64,000 nucleotides of DNA from Theobroma cacao (Eukaryota > Streptophyta > Magnoliopsida > Malvales > Malvaceae). Below, one piece after another: positions 48,801-60,470 of the stretch. Within the stretch, counting starts at the first letter, position 1; the number at the start of each line of letters is the position of its first letter. The notes under the pieces are model-generated. The model saw only the letters and a program-made list of their open reading frames with translations. It was not told the DNA's origin and ran no database searches. Location of the stretch: assembly GCF_000208745.1 (NCBI RefSeq), contig NC_030859.1, forward strand, positions 20,266,915 through 20,330,914. Direction: 5' to 3'. The translations under genes and the position numbers were made by a program.

Positions 48801-50792
48801 GATGTAAGTATTAAGTTCATCAAGGGTCAAGGCAATGACATTCTATTCAGGATATATAAAGGATATATGCAAGATACTCAATTGAGGATACCTAGTAGCA
48901 CCACCATGCATGTAACGAGGATGCATAAATAGTTGAGCTGTACCCCACAGAGGACGGATCTTGTCTCCCTGCATTGTCAAGTAACAGAGATGTTCAAGAA
49001 ACACATAACTTTGGCATGTTTTAAGCAACAAAAACTTATCAAGCAGTGAATATTGAAGCCCTACATGCAAGCATAATGTTCCACACAAGAAAAAATGGCA
49101 AAACAAGTTGCCAAATTATTGTGAAGACAAAAAATAGATTCTTAGTCTATTAGAAGGAAAAAAATAGCTAAAAAAAGGCAAGCCCCAATTAACAACCCTT
49201 CTCCAATCCCAAACTATTAATACAAGATTGTGAATTTTTCTATTTCTTTCAATCCCCAGGTAGGTAACCAAGCACTCAAATGAGACAATGACAATCTACT
49301 AGGACGCCTAGTAACTTATCGTTATACTTCTTTAACAAACAATAAACTAGTTCAACTTGTTTACATGATATGCATATGTTGACTGTAAATGACATGGCAT
49401 GGGCTGGCTTAGATAATAACAGGCACAGTGCATACTACCAGTGTGATATTGATTGATAAATCCAGACTGTTAAAAACCAAATAAAAATAAATAAGTAAAT
49501 AAGATGTAAAGAGATCTTCAAGAACATGTAGAATTATGTGAAAGAAAAAAAAATAGGACATTAGGTACTTAAGTAAGAGAGAATCCATTTAACACTTTTT
49601 TGCACATTCAGCTAGTTACCTGAAGTTCTTTAGCGAGGGCAACAACTTCATCCAAGTTTGCATTAGCTTCCTACAACAAACACAATAATACAACTATTGA
49701 TAGACAATTATCAAAAGTAAAAGGATAGTTGTCAAAACAGTTTAGAAGAACCAGTTCATTTCCAAATCCAAACATTCAAATATTAAAAGCAACTTAAGTA
49801 CTAGCAAAAAATTTATCTGACCTCTAGGGTTTTGCCATCAGGAGCAATGTCCCTGTCATGAAAACACCACCAATCAACTCCAAGCTTGTTTATGAATTCA
49901 AAGTTGGCACTCACTGCAATTTGTTTTAAGGAACAAAGAAGATTACTGCATGTCGCAAATTAGACTTAATCAGAGAAAGGTGGGCAATAACTATCAATCT
50001 TACTTCTTCTTTTGGCCATAGCAATGGAATTGGTACCATCTTCCCATGGCCAATACTTAGTGGGTGCACCAAAGGGATCAGCACCTGTCCCACGGAATGT
50101 ATGCCAAAATGCAACACTAAATCTCAACCAGTCCTACATCATTGATAACTTGTCAGAAACCATGAACATCTTGACAAGTCTCATATAAGTTAAGAATAGA
50201 AACCAACCTTCATTTTCTTCCCAAGAATCTCCTCTTCCGCATTGTACCATTTGTATGCCAGTGGATTTTTGCTAGAAGTACCCTGCAGTCAAAATCTCTG
50301 TTAAATATCATATGTTTGTATAATTAAGCTATGATAATCACAACTCTGTTCACTTTGAGAAACATATTTCTGATTTCTAATAAAATCTTCCAACAAGAGA
50401 AAAATGTAGCGTTTCAGTAATAACAAAGTAAAAAATTACAACCCTTTAAATTTTAATTAACCAACACATGTACATTATTTTGCATATCATTGGGATGTAG
50501 CCATCTTTACCTCGTACTTAATTTTGGGAATTCCAGGGAAAAATTCCCCTTCCCAATCATCATCTTCAGCACATTTTCCACCAAGATCAGCAGGGCATGT
50601 TTGTGGTACAGCATTCTATGTGCAAAAACATTCCAATTCAGAAAAAAAATAAGAAAGAAGAAAGATAACATAATACAAGCTACATAAAGAACACTATAAA
50701 GGAAGATCTTTTACCACTATAAAAGAGACCGCATTCATACAAAGAAGTAACAATAAAATCCTGCCAGCCATATTTTTCTTTTCCAATGTCAT
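45840..50792 (-). CDS. Xylose isomerase, 20 coding exons, 482 aa
   Basis: Converts D-xylose to D-xylulose (and glucose to fructose) with two divalent metal ions. Twenty exons join in frame: 50792-50715, 50615-50511, 50282-50208, 50133-50004, 49913-49822, 49670-49620, 48968-48892, 48784-48730, 48620-48519, 48355-48304, 48097-48052, 47966-47911, 47271-47220, 47097-47018, 46903-46833, 46735-46695, 46582-46483, 46394-46323, 46238-46161 and 45875-45840. The catalytic pair is His148/Asp151 in [13 protein letters not shown]. Metal ligands are Glu278 (LLIEPKP), Glu314 and His317 (NIECNHA), Asp342 (NIDANTGD), and Asp353 and Asp355 (GWDTDQF). All are present, so the enzyme should be active. The N-terminus has a hydrophobic signal-like segment ([19 protein letters not shown]), typical of plant forms and suggesting secretory-pathway entry. 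The leader probably contains an intron. All introns are GT-AG. Confidence 0.95.
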
Positions 50793-51097
50793 GCAAACTA
50801 AACCCTGCAAAAACATAACCAACCAAACAAATAAAACTAATACAATAATATCAACTAATAATTATCCAACAAAACAAAAAAAAATATTTTTAAGGATTAT
50901 CCAACATCATAAATCACATAAAAATGGGTCAAACATCAAACTTTAGACCAAAAGAAAAAATTAAACTTTAACAATGAGAAACTAATAATCTAAGAACAAT
51001 CAACTCGAAAAGGTAATGAGCAAAATCAAATTTTTGCAGATAGAACAAAAAAAATCTGTTTTTTTTTTTTCTGATGAATACCCATCATCAGATATCA

Positions 51098-53390
51098 GAC
51101 AAAAACAACAACAGCATACAAAAAAATTGAAAATTTTGAGCCATACCCATCATCGGAAATCGCATGAAAAATCAAGGGTCATTCTCAATTTTTTTAAACA
51201 AAAATAAAAACCCCACCTGATAGATAGAGAACTTACAGATTGAAAAACAGAGCAGGGTGTTTGAAAAGGAGGAGAAAAGAGCTGACGAAAAGTGGAAGAG
51301 ACTCCGTATTTATACGTAAGTTGAGGAAAGAGTATCGGATTAGAAGGGTTGTTAAATTGTAATTATTTTCAAAATGATTTTCAAGTGATTCTTTTGGATA
51401 AGGATAGGTACATTGCGTCACCATGTGAAAGTCCTTTTTTAATAGCTATTAATTAGGAAATTATTAGGTTTTTTTCCTTTTTTAAACACTAATAAATAAC
51501 ATAAATAAAGATAAAATATATTATAAAATTTATATTTAATATACCTTCATGATTTTATATCTTTCAAATAATCAAATGTTATGATTTTGTTAATAAATAA
51601 ATTTAAATGCTAAAAATTTTAAAAATAAATATTTATAATTTTTAATTAATATTTGATTAAATAATAACGTATAGATATTATACTTAAATAGTACATTAAA
51701 TATAAATTTATATTTTATTATATCAAAAATTTATTGATAATTTAATATATTTCCAATTAGGAGTCGAATTTTTAAATTATGCAATAAATATAAAATTCTA
51801 ACATATTCATCCTTCTCTTCTTATGAATTTATTTAAATTAAGAAATAAAATTATTTTTCTATTTAGTACTAACTTCGTTTGACACAAACACTATGAATTG
51901 TTCTTTATTGTAATTTTCTTTAACACACACACTTATTATTTATATTTTTATTATTAAATTAAATATTTAAATGTAAACATAATACCTTTCATTATTTTAT
52001 ATTTTTTATTACATTTAATATTTGTGAAAAATAAGAAAAAAAATAAAGAAATCCGATGAACCATCTCTTTCAACCCTTTAGACTAAGTTTTCTATGAGAT
52101 AACAACATACACGTATGTCTCACGTGGCAGTTTCCTATTTTGTTAAATTTCCTTAGCTAAAGTTGAATTTCTTATCCAATATGGTTGAAATAGTACTTTA
52201 TAAAGAATTTATGTTTTGAATTTCCTTTATTTTTTTTAAATTGGAATATATAATTAATTACTCACTTTTGTTTCAAGTTTATTAACATTATTTAGAATTA
52301 TTTTTTTATAATTCAACAGATTATTTAATCGATCCAAAATTACTTATTGTAAAATCAAATAAACTAATCAAATGACCCAAATTTCATATTTAATGTTATG
52401 ATTAAAATGTAAAATTACTACTTTCATTAGTTAGGTCAGATTCATCACTAATCTTTTAATTGGCTTAATTTTACTATCATACTTTTAATTCGGAAGTGAA
52501 TTTAACCCAATTGTCAAAGAATATTTCAAAATAAATATTCATAATTTTAAAAATATTTATTTTGAAAGATTTTTAATTTTTTATCTATACAAATTAATTG
52601 AGTGTCGTTTTGTTAAAGTGTAAAAATATTCTACATTGACAATACATCAAATGTACACTTATTTACTCTGTGATTGGTTCAAATTTATCACTAATATTTC
52701 AATTCATTTAATTTTATTATTGTACTTTTAATTTTGAAACAAGTTTGATGGTATTGTTGAGAAATAGTTAACAAAATATTCAGCTGGAAGTTGTTTTATA
52801 ATTTTAAAAAAATTGAAGATAACATGAGACAAGAAAAAACTCCAATTCCACGTGTCCTCAAGCAATAATGCTACATTCAAAACCATTACAAAAATCAAAC
52901 ATTTTCAATTTTTGTGTCAACTTTTGCCTCTTATACCATGTCATTTTTTCTGAACGAAAAATAAGGTAATATGTAATTGAGCCAATTAAAAGATTAATAA
53001 TAAATTTAAACTACCAACATATTAAAATAATAAATTTACACCTTATTTTCTAATACTATTTCCAATATATATAATTTTAATTTAGTTGCTTCCTCGAAGA
53101 AGTAACATTTGAAGTAAATGAGATGGAATTTGAAGTTTCCTAGTGGTATAAAGTTAAATTATATAAAGTGATGATAAAAAATAGTTAATTTAATATATAA
53201 TTGCGCACATTCAAACCACCAAAGCAGATTGCTGTTCCCAAAAGTGTTAACAAATTAAATTTGATTAATAAGCGCATATTATTTACATTTGATTTGAATA
53301 TTTAATTTAATAATAAAACTATATTTTTTATATTTAAAAAGATATAATATTAAAATTTTTTATTTTTGAAACTAAAGAGAAAAAAAATTA
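51098..53390. repeat. Segmental duplication copy 1 (xylose isomerase leader, promoter and upstream)
   Basis: This stretch is repeated in direct orientation at 62110-64000, and about 51640-52230 also recurs at 57030-57600. Anchors shared with copy 2 include 'cagcatacaaaaaaattgaa', 'gcatgaaaaatcaaggg', 'ggataaggataggtacattg' and 'aatagctattaattaggaaa'. No genes lie in it beyond the xylose isomerase 5' leader and promoter. Confidence 0.85.
51307..51314 (-). promoter_or_regulatory. TATA box of xylose isomerase
   Basis: TATAAATA on the minus strand, about 515 bp upstream of the xylose isomerase ATG. The distance implies a leader of roughly 480 bp that probably contains an intron. The same element is preserved as TATAAATA in the duplicate near 62309-62316. 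Confidence 0.55.
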
Positions 53391-53829
53391 TAACTCATTG
53401 TGAAGAATCAAGATCGGTCTTTAAGCTCATCCGAAATAATATTTTCTTAAAACCCCATTGACCGATCATAAACATATTTTAGTTTTAAATTTATGAATTA
53501 AAACCTCTCATTTATCACATTCTATTCAATTTTAGTTACATAAAATATATATAAAACTCTAACATATTCATGAAATTTATTTAAATTAATAAAAAAGTTA
53601 TTTATTTATTTATCTACCATCCTAATGATTATGCAAAGTAGTAGCAACTTTGTTTGACACAAACCCTAATTAAATTGAGTATTTAAATGCAAATGCAATT
53701 CCCTTCACTATTCCGTGAATAAAGTTTGGCTTGCGGCGTCATCTTTGTTGGTTGTTGACGTATTCTTTGAGTTGCTGCAGACGCAGAGATCTTGCCTTTG
53801 AAGTCTTAATCCTTTGTTTCAGATAAAGA

Positions 53830-54979
53830 ATGAAGAATTGCTCCATGTCGATGCCAATTATCAACAAAGAATTGCCAGAAATCCTAGTGATGTAAATCCT
53901 TTTGAAGCTTCCTATTAAAGCCTTGATGAGATTCAAGTGCGTTTGCAAATCCTGGTGCTCTTCTTTTCAAACTTCCTATTTTATCACCAATAATAAAAAC
54001 AATAACCTCTATCTCCTTTTCTTTAAGGGTTTTGACAAGGCCCCTCACTTCTCCTTACTTTCAACTAAAATAGAAATTAAGAAACATCTTAGACCTGATG
54101 TTGAGTTTAGTGTGAAAGTCAAGGAAAATATCCATATGCCTGTCTCTATCTATAGTTGCAGTTATCAACTCACAGTGTTTGGTCCATGCAATGGTTTGCT
54201 TTGTTTACACGATGGTTATAGGATTACCCTTTGGAATCCTTCCACGAGAGAAGCTAAGCTTCTTCCTAAGTCCCCTATCCTATGTCCTCCTTCGTTTGAT
54301 CGCACTTATTTTTTTTGCATTGGGTTCGGGTTTGATAGTAAGTCGGATGATTACAAGATTTTAATGACGGTTACGCATCGTGTCCAGTCAGAATCTATAT
54401 ATCTAACTTATTTATACAGCCTAAATACAAATTCTTGGAGAGAAATTTCTAATCCTAAAGTCTTTGTTAATACTTTCTTTTTTAACACTTACATAAATGG
54501 TAATTACTATTGGAAAGCTGCGGGATATGATGGTAGATACCTGATCCTTTCTTTCGACATGGCTGAAGAAGTTTTCTCAACATTACCTTTGCCGAATTTC
54601 GGTATGTCTAATCTTCAGTGTTGTTGGTGTATCGCTTCCTTTAATGAAGCTCTTGCTACAATTGTTCATCCAAGGGATTGGCATGGAAAAATGTTATAGG
54701 ATATGGGTCTTGAATGGATTTTCATGGACTAAAAAACTTACAATTGGGCCTATTGTTGGAGTCAAGAGGCCGTTGGCACTATGGAAGAATGGAGAATTGT
54801 TTCTGCTAAGTAAAAACAATTCACTAATTATGTTTGATCCTTGCACTGGAAAGCTTCAGGATTTTGGAATCCACGTGCCTAAGCACACAAGGCAGCTATT
54901 TGTTTACGCTGAAAGCATTATTCCAATCAAGGAAATTTCAGAATATGAGGCGAAATTATGCCTCTTAAGGCTTCAATAG
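53830..54979 (+). pseudogene. F-box (FBA/CPR1-type) gene 1, nonsense plus frameshift
   Basis: F-box proteins of this kind are substrate adaptors of SCF ubiquitin ligases. The frame starts at 53830 (MKNCSMSMPIINKELPEILV). It hits a TAA at 53893-53895 where relatives have Glu, in the middle of the F-box, then continues ILLKLPIKALMRFKCVCKSW. The substrate domain follows: GPCNGLLCLHDGYRITLWNP, FGFDSKSDDYKI and YSLNTNSWREISN. At about 54690 the frame is lost at HGKML-stop, and the +1-shifted frame resumes CYRIWVLNGFSWTKKLTIGP through to the TAG at 54977-54979. The shift lies in an AAAAA run, so an assembly or sequencing error is possible there. As written it cannot make a full F-box protein; a protein started downstream would lack part of the F-box. 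Confidence 0.85.
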
Positions 54980-56498
54980 TATTGTTTCAAGAAGAAGAAA
55001 GTAGCATTCAATGCATTTATTGTGTTTATTATATACTATTGATTTAAGTAGTAAAATCAAAATATGATTAATACTAATACATCATAGAATTGATGATTTT
55101 GAAAATTTTTATTGTCCAATTTTTTTTTATTTAGCATTTCTGACTTTAATATTAGTAGCTTTAATATTGGTAGATTTTTGTAATGTGGGCTGCTTTTGAG
55201 TTTTGTGTGATAAAGCAATAGAACCTTGATTAATTAAATACTAGTGTCTATCCTACATGAGCATGCTAGCTTGAATTGTTGAATCCATTGCATCATTGTG
55301 CTCTGCCATGTATTATTAACTAAAATTTAATTACATCATATATATATATATATATAGTTTGCTGGCAAAATCTATAGTAGGAGAGAAATTCAACTTTAAA
55401 TTCCAAAACTTATAACTTCACAACTTCAACTTCACATTGCAGAACCCCAACTTCACATCATTGCATTCAAGACAATTTAGTTTACCAAGTCTCTTTAGCT
55501 TTTTCCTGATATAGTTAGGTGTCTCACATTAATTAATGCTGCAAATATGATGTAGCACTAGAAGATTGCCCAGCTAATAGGGCAATGTGTCATTTATCTT
55601 GCTCCTTCTAAGATTTAGCACTGCCACAACTATTTTATTGTGGTAATGGCCCATCAAAATCATTAACATTAAGGTTAATACTCTTGAGTTATAGCTAGGT
55701 GTCTCACATTCATACTGTAAATTATTCCGATGCACTTTCAGGGAATTTTTTCTTTAATCATGGCCATAGCATAAAAGGAAGTTTTATAGCAGACCAAGAG
55801 AAGAGATTTCTACCTATTAACATCAGTGCATGCCATTTATTTTTCCTGGTATATCTTATCAAAAACATGTTTATTATCATTTAAATTTTAACAATACTAT
55901 GCCACAAAGAGCAATGTAATTCAGAAAGAAATTTGCCCATTTCAACAAAGAGAGGTATACCTACACTAGCAATTCCGTGATGATTTCGTTCAGTTATTAC
56001 TGTAGTTGGATCAAATTTACCACTAATATTTCAATTGATTTAATTCTACTAAATCTATTTTATATATGTATTAACGATATGATAACTTCTTAAAGCCCCA
56101 TTCACTGATCATAAATCTATTTTATTTTTAAATTTAGTTGTATATAATAACTATAAAGCTCTAATTTATTCATTTTTCTCTTTTTATGGAATTTTTATTT
56201 AAATTAATAAAAAATATTTTTCTATTTATTTATTTACCAACATAATGATTATGCAAAGTAGTAATTTTGTTTGACACAAACACTTATAAATTAAATATTT
56301 AAGTGTAAATACAATTCCTTTTACTATTTTATTTTATTTCTATTCAACTCATTAAACATATTAGCTTAATCAAAAGCCCAAACCTAGAGTTGAGGGTTTT
56401 AAAGTTTTCCAGGCCGCATGATCTTTGTTGGTTGTTGATGTATCCTTTGAGTTGAAGTCTTCCAAGTCTTAATCCTTTGTTTTAGATAAAGGAGCTCC
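54980..56498. other. Spacer between the two F-box copies
   Basis: No gene. A (TA)n tract lies at about 55341-55357. From about 56080 the sequence repeats the region upstream of F-box copy 1 (53430 onward), including 'aatgattatgcaaagtagta' and 'tttgtttgacacaaac'. Confidence 0.55.
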
Positions 56499-56925
56499 AT
56501 GTTGATGCCAATTACGGACAAGGAGTTGCCAGAAACTCTAGTGTTGGAAATCCTTTTGATGCTTCCCGTTAAATCTCTAATGGGATTCAAGTGTGTTTGC
56601 AAATCCTGATACTCTTCTTTTCAGACCTCCTATTTTATCACTAATCATAAAAACAACAACCTCAATCTTCTCGTCTGGTATTTTGACAAAGTCCCTTGCT
56701 ACTCCTTGTTTTCAACTGAAACAAAAATTAAGAAGCAAGGTGGACTTGATGAGCTAAAGAAAATATCTATATGCTTATAGGACAACTGGGTTGGGTCCAT
56801 GGAATGGCTTGATTTGTTTGCATGATGGTTATAAGATTACCCTTTAAAATCCTTCCACGAGAGAAGTTAAGCTTCTTCGTGAATCCACCATCTCACTTCC
56901 TCCTTCCACATCTCACACTTTTTTT
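56499..56925 (+). pseudogene. F-box gene 2, truncated duplicate
   Basis: A diverged duplicate of the F-box pseudogene 2.7 kb upstream. It starts MLMPITDKELPETLVLEILL and continues MLPVKSLMGFKCVCKS before a TGA. Here the Glu codon that is a stop in copy 1 is intact (LEILL). Homology goes on through SSFQTSYFITN and a decayed 'WNPSTRE' region to about 56925, with further stops and deletions. The C-terminal two thirds are absent. Confidence 0.8.
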
Positions 56926-57029
56926 TCTTTTTAAAATTTTGACAATACTATGCCACAACTTGGTCATTTGGTGATCATTACAAAGGGCAATGTAATTCAG
57001 AATGAAATTTGCACATTTCAACATAAATA

Positions 57030-57600
57030 TTTATAATTATTAAAAAATAAATATTTATAATTTTTAAGTATATTTATTTTGAATAGTAATTTGTGATTAA
57101 ATAATACTATACAATAAATATTACATATAGACGATACATTAAATGTCAATTTATATTATATTATATTAAAAATTTATAAATAATTTATCATATTTCTCTT
57201 TTTATGAAATTTATTTAAATTAATAAACAAAATTATTTTTCTATTTAGTACTAACTTTGTTTGACTCAAACACTATGTATTGTTTTCTTATTGCAATTTT
57301 CTTTAACACAAACACTTATTATTAATTTTATAATTAAATTGAATATTTAAGTGCAAAAACAATACCTTCCATTATTTTATATTTTTCTTTTAAATTCAAT
57401 ATTTGTCAAAATAAAGAAAAAAAAAATCCAACTGAGGAACCATCTCTTTCAACCGTTAGACTAAGGTTTCTATGAGATAACCACATACACGTAGGTCTCT
57501 CGTAGCAGTCTCCTATTTTTGTTAGATTTCCTTTGCTAAAAGTTGAATTTCTTATGCAATATGGTTGAATTGTACTTGATGCTTTGAATTTCAATTTCTT
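57030..57600. repeat. Segmental duplication copy 3 (partial)
   Basis: Direct-orientation partial copy of 51640-52230. Shared anchors are 'gaaccatctctttcaaccg/c', 'tctatgagataaccacatacacgta' and 'gttgaatttcttatgcaatatgg'. It lies just after F-box copy 2, so the duplicated block probably included both F-box and promoter-upstream sequence. Confidence 0.7.
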
Positions 57601-57969
57601 TTTTTTTTATGAAAAATGGATATATGCTTAATTACGTACCAATATATCCAAGTTTATTTGCTTTATTTACAATTATATTTTTCTTATAATTATATTTCTC
57701 TTCTTTTGTCTAGAAAATAATATAGTGAATGTTACTTTTTTTTTTTAATTTTTGTTAGTTTGAAATTCTCTAGAGAAGATATCCCAATCCTCCGGTCCCT
57801 ATAAAAACATATTAATAGTAAGATTACTATACGTTTTGTCCAAAATTAATAGATTAATATATGGCTCCATTTAGTTTTATTTTTAATCTAATACATGTAT
57901 TTTTGAAATGATATCAACAAGAAAAGCTATTTGATAATCAGAAACGTGAGCTAAATATATTTTTTCTCT

Positions 57970-58530
57970 TAAATTTAAAAAAAATTATTTTTTTAGTTTA
58001 ATTTAGTCTCTAAGTTTTATTCAATTTACTCTCTAAGTTTTATTCAATTTAGTCTTCGTACTCTAAATTTTTATTTAATTTAGTCTCAATATCATACATT
58101 TTTCTTCAATTTAATCCTTCTAATGTGACAATACCACATCATGTTAGTGTCACGTAAAAATGCCATGTCAGCATGTTAGAGTGACATGGCATTGTCAAGT
58201 TAGCTAAAATTTTATTCAATTTTAATCCCTATACCTTACATTTTTCTTAAATTTAGTCCCTTTAAGGTGATAATACCACATTAGCATGTTAGTAACACAT
58301 GGCAGTGCCACGTCAATTTGACATGTTGATGTGGCACTGCCACATTAGTAAATCTACCATGTCAGTGTTGACATCATCCCCTTTAACGATAAAATTATAT
58401 ACCATTAGGAGGAGGAATTAAATTGGAGCAATTCTCAAAATAATGGAACTAATTTATTTCGATTTTGAGTACATGGACTAAATTGAACAAAATGCATAAG
58501 TATAAAGACTTATTTAGTATTTTGATCATA
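57970..58530. repeat. Possible foldback / MITE-like repeat
   Basis: The left part has repeated 'tttaatttagtctctaagttttattcaattt'-like phrases and the right part has the complement ('ggactaaattgaacaaaatgcataag'). Between them are several near-palindromic segments built on 'tgacatggcattg' and 'gtcagcatgttag'. This fits a foldback element of about 0.5 kb. Precise ends and a target duplication were not found. Confidence 0.4.
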
Positions 58531-59129
58531 TAAAAATATGAATGTGTGTGCAACTTTGAATTGATGAAAAAAGATAACACCATTTAATATATTTCTAAAT
58601 CGTCGTTCGAAAACATCTTTTATTATAATTTTTAATTTTTAATTTTAATTAATTAATAAAGTTTTAATTTCTATTGAATTACATGTTTTAGAGTTGTAAT
58701 TTAGAATAAATATCATAACTAATTAATTAATATAGGCTAGCTTCAACAAAAATAAAAATCCATAAATAAGAATTATGGTAAGAAGACATTTTTCAGCTTT
58801 AGACAATGGGAGAAATCAAAGCCTGAAAAGTCATACTATTAGAAAATAGAGATGAGATGGTTTCACAAATTTGGACAATTTCATAATTTCTGATAAAAAC
58901 AAAGCTATTTTTCTAATATTCAAAAACTGAAGAACCTTCACTGTCATCTAATCAAACATCACCCCCATGTGATTGAATCAAATAACTTCCCTATATCTAA
59001 CTGAATCACCGAACCCCCAATCCACATTTGCTCATCAAAACTTTCTAATCTCTCACTCACTCTCTGGCTATACTGAGATTTCCTTCGTCTTGTTATTGTA
59101 AACCTCGTTTCTTGTTTCTTTGATCATCA
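58531..59129. other. Upstream region of the 446-aa gene
   Basis: AT-rich, non-coding. A pyrimidine-rich leader (59046-59120, with 'tctctcactcactctctgg') precedes the ATG. No clear TATA box at the usual distance. Confidence 0.4.
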
Positions 59130-60470
59130 ATGGCTGCCCAAGACAGAGACATTCACCAAACACTTGGCCAACTCAATCAGACGCTCTCCATGATTGACCA
59201 AAACCTTGACCAAGTAAGCCAAGAAAGCAGTACCAAAGTGCTTAATGGGTTGGCAGAGGCAGCAGCAAAACTCAAGGCGAATCAAGAAGATTTGAAGGAG
59301 GTTTTTTATGAGTTGCTGACACCATTCTATCAACCCGGTGAAGGTAATAATCACAACCTTGATCTTTCTCAGTTGCAAGATGAGGTTCTTAAAGTGATTG
59401 AAACCAAAGGAGAGGATGAGTTGGTAGGTTTAGTTGAAGGTCTTGAAGGGTTAAAGAAAAGAGGGGATGAATTGAATGAGAGAGTCATTGAGTTGATGAG
59501 GGATTACGATATAGTGCCAAAATGCAGTGGGATTGAAGAGAGTTATAAAGAGAATAAACCTATGGATCTTGAAAGTCTTGCTTTTACTAAAGAAGATGGA
59601 AAAGAGAAGAGTCAAGGGTTAAAGAGAAAATTAGAAATTGGAGACTTTAGCTTCTATGTTGTTGCTACTCAATTGTATGGGTTTCCATGGGATGCTGCAA
59701 TGGAGATAAAAACGTCTCTAGGGCATAAGGGGCTGGTCAACAGTAATCGTGTATTTCTTGAAGATGAGGATCAAATTGTATTTGATGAAGATTCAGACTT
59801 GGATGATGATGGTGAATTGCAGGAAAAAGATGAAGGGGAACTGAAATGGGTTAGAGTCAAGAAACTGAAACAGGTTTTTGAGGAGTTGAAGAAGAAAATT
59901 GATCTGAATGTTTCTCAAAAAGCCTCAGATTCTGTTGCTGAATTTGATCCTGTGACTGTGAATCTGAGAATAAGATTTCTGAAAGTGATAAGGAATTGGA
60001 TTTTCCACATTGAATCTGTCTTTATTGACCTCATGACTGAAATTTACCATGTCTTTTCAGTCAATGAAGCACAAGAGACCATTTTCCAAGATTTGAAGTC
60101 TAAGCTGAAACATATGATGGAAATCTACCTTGGGATGGTACCCATTTCAGTCTACAAGATCATTTACATGATGGAAAATCCAGAAGAGCTAAAGCGAAGG
60201 GGACTGGTGATAAGGATGGCAAAACTATTTCGAGTTCAGGAGAAAATATTATATAAAAAAATGAATTTAAAACGCAGGATGGATCAAGCTCATAAAATAA
60301 TCATGCGTTTGAGGTCTATGCTGGTTACTGCAGGTGATCTGTCCTATTCTGGATTGATAAAGGAGGTTGAATCAGGTTCATATGAAAAGCTGCTTTCAGA
60401 ATCTGAAAAGGAACTCAGAGACATCCAACGGAACCTCGATGTGGTATTGTCAAAACTCAAAATTAAATAG
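59130..60470 (+). CDS. Unrecognised single-exon protein, coiled-coil and acidic (446 aa)
   Basis: An uninterrupted 446-residue frame with no introns and plant-like codon use. The N-terminal part (about residues 5-115) is heptad-like and predicted coiled coil (QTLGQLNQTLSMIDQNLDQV, LKANQEDLKEVFYELL). A short conserved-looking segment, FYVVATQLYGFPWDAAMEIK, follows near residue 175-195, then a strongly acidic patch (EDEDQIVFDEDSDLDDDGEL). A basic and hydrophobic C-terminal half ends in another coiled coil (SGSYEKLLSESEKELRDIQR). There is no signal peptide, transmembrane segment or catalytic motif. It resembles no family I can name; a structural or nuclear role would be a guess. The ATG at 59130 is the first after the leader. 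The length and clean frame make it very likely a real gene. Confidence 0.8.
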   Translation: MAAQDRDIHQTLGQLNQTLSMIDQNLDQVSQESSTKVLNGLAEAAAKLKANQEDLKEVFYELLTPFYQPGEGNNHNLDLSQLQDEVLKVIETKGEDELVGLVEGLEGLKKRGDELNERVIELMRDYDIVPKCSGIEESYKENKPMDLESLAFTKEDGKEKSQGLKRKLEIGDFSFYVVATQLYGFPWDAAMEIKTSLGHKGLVNSNRVFLEDEDQIVFDEDSDLDDDGELQEKDEGELKWVRVKKLKQVFEELKKKIDLNVSQKASDSVAEFDPVTVNLRIRFLKVIRNWIFHIESVFIDLMTEIYHVFSVNEAQETIFQDLKSKLKHMMEIYLGMVPISVYKIIYMMENPEELKRRGLVIRMAKLFRVQEKILYKKMNLKRRMDQAHKIIMRLRSMLVTAGDLSYSGLIKEVESGSYEKLLSESEKELRDIQRNLDVVLSKLKIK

